Assembly (NCBI GenBank): GCA_040756715.1 | Contig: JBFLYE010000017.1 | Coordinates: 1-5,539 of the forward strand | Source: JBFLYE01 sp040756715 [NCBI: bacterium] | GTDB lineage: Bacteria; UBA9089; UBA9088 | Direction of reading: 5' to 3' | DNA length: 5,539 nucleotides | In this document: one piece after another, positions 5,021 to 5,539 of the stretch | Numbering within the stretch: the stretch's first letter is position 1 | Layout of the letters: every line of letters starts with the position of its first letter | Position numbers and translations under genes: made by a program | The notes under the pieces: generated by a model | Database searches by the model: none | Seen by the model: the letters and a program-made list of their open reading frames with translations, nothing else | What the model was told of the DNA's origin: nothing

Positions 5021-5125
5021 ATGAGTAGCGTTGTTAAGAAAAGAAGGAAGAAGATAAGAAAGCATAAATACGAGAAGCTTAGGAAGAGGCTTCGGGCTGA
5101 AAGAAAGAGGTATGGAAAGCTGTGA
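5021..5125 (+). CDS. bS22-like small ribosomal protein (AURKAIP1/COX24 domain)
   Basis: A 34-residue, extremely basic protein: 10 Lys and 8 Arg. It begins MSSVVKKRRKKIRKHKYEKL, which matches the pattern of the AURKAIP1/COX24 C-terminal domain family, best known as the roughly 33-residue bS22 found in mycobacterial 30S subunits (consensus start MGSVIKKRRKRM, then KHRKL). Homologous domains occur in mitochondrial small-subunit proteins. It probably binds rRNA in the 30S subunit. A Shine-Dalgarno and a consensus promoter lie just upstream, which supports real expression despite the size. The stop codon lies inside glmU, with a 14-base overlap in another frame, so translation of the two is likely coupled. 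The family call rests on motif recognition and composition only; a generic basic peptide is the alternative. Confidence 0.85.
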   Translation: MSSVVKKRRKKIRKHKYEKLRKRLRAERKRYGKL

Positions 5126-5539
5126 TACAGTTGTAATTTTAGCCGCAGGTAAAGGCATTAGGATGAGATCAAAGACAACAAAATTGCTTCATCCTTTAAT
5201 GGGAAAGCCCATTCTTTCTTATTTAATAGAGGCAACATCTTTCTTTAAAAATCGGGTATTTATTGTTCAAGAGGGTTGCAAGGAAATCTGTGATTTAATA
5301 GGGAATAGAGGAAAAATAGCATTTCAAAAGGGTGTTTTGGGAACCGGCGATGCCCTCTTTTGTGCAAAGCCCTTTATTAAAGGTGATTTTGTGGTTATAC
5401 CAGGAGATGTTCCCCTTGTTTCTAAAAAAACCATAAAAAGGCTAATAAATTTTCATCTTAAGGAAAAGGCAGATGCCACAATCCTGGCGGTAAGGAAGAG
5501 AGAGCCAAGGGGGTATGGAAGGGTAATTAAAGAGTCAGG
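5112..5539 (+). CDS. glmU: GlmU, N-acetylglucosamine-1-phosphate uridyltransferase domain (partial)
   Basis: The first 142 codons are present; the gene runs off the right edge. GlmU makes UDP-GlcNAc for peptidoglycan and, in Gram-negatives, lipopolysaccharide: its C-terminal half acetylates glucosamine-1-phosphate and its N-terminal half adds UMP. Only the N-terminal Rossmann-type domain is visible. It has the nucleotide loop LAAGKGIRM (10-18; the usual T is I16), K24 in TKLLH, Q72 and the uridine-binding LGTGDA (76-81), the metal-binding D99 in GDVPL, and GYGR near the edge. I cannot see whether the left-handed beta-helix acetyltransferase domain follows, so a single-domain uridyltransferase remains possible. 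The start at 5112 overlaps the bS22-like gene by 14 bases. AAGAGG at 5105-5110 is only one base from the ATG, too close for a normal Shine-Dalgarno, so coupling to the upstream gene is likely. Confidence 0.9.
   Translation, partial: MESCDTVVILAAGKGIRMRSKTTKLLHPLMGKPILSYLIEATSFFKNRVFIVQEGCKEICDLIGNRGKIAFQKGVLGTGDALFCAKPFIKGDFVVIPGDVPLVSKKTIKRLINFHLKEKADATILAVRKREPRGYGRVIKES

Overview
The window reads as a piece of an AT-rich, Gram-type-undetermined bacterial chromosome from an anaerobe. It is bacterial because it carries EF-P (not aIF5A), a GlmU-type sugar nucleotidyltransferase, a tiny bS22-like ribosomal protein, Shine-Dalgarno sites and near-consensus sigma70-type promoters. It is an anaerobe because it carries a full-length acetyl-CoA synthase (AcsB) with an intact nickel-iron A-cluster. 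Arg is mostly AGA/AGG and Ile is often ATA. I cannot name the phylum; an uncultured Wood-Ljungdahl lineage is plausible, but that is inference.

Layout. Bases 1-50 may hold the first 16 codons of a minus-strand gene of unknown function. Bases 51-289 are a non-coding, very AT-rich divergent spacer with a TATAAT promoter, a hairpin-forming inverted repeat and a perfect 20-bp palindrome. Bases 290-2700 are a tight plus-strand operon of four overlapping genes: a YmdB-like macro-domain hydrolase, elongation factor P, a degenerate biotin-carrier-like protein (AccB fold) and the tRNA t6A synthase subunit TsaD. A 51-bp convergent gap without a clear terminator separates tsaD from acsB, which occupies 2752-4962 on the minus strand. 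A 58-bp divergent spacer then leads into a plus-strand unit: a 34-residue bS22/COX24-type ribosomal protein whose 3' end overlaps the start of glmU, which runs off the right edge.

How the genes fit together. Three of the plus-strand genes concern translation (EF-P at polyproline stalls, TsaD for t6A37, bS22 in the small ribosomal subunit). AcsB links CO, a methyl group and CoA to make acetyl-CoA. The AccB-like protein would normally sit next to accC and feed acetyl-CoA into malonyl-CoA, but here it has lost both the biotinyl-lysine and the thumb loop and is followed by tsaD rather than accC.

The points most worth attention are: (1) the AccB-like protein that cannot be biotinylated; (2) an EF-P with the palindromic PGKGP loop described for an EF-P subfamily that works without lysine modification; (3) an overlapping pair of divergent promoters sharing one palindromic -10 element between acsB and the bS22-glmU unit, with acsB predicted to be leaderless. 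I found no CRISPR array, insertion sequence, tRNA or rRNA gene, and no clear new multi-gene system.
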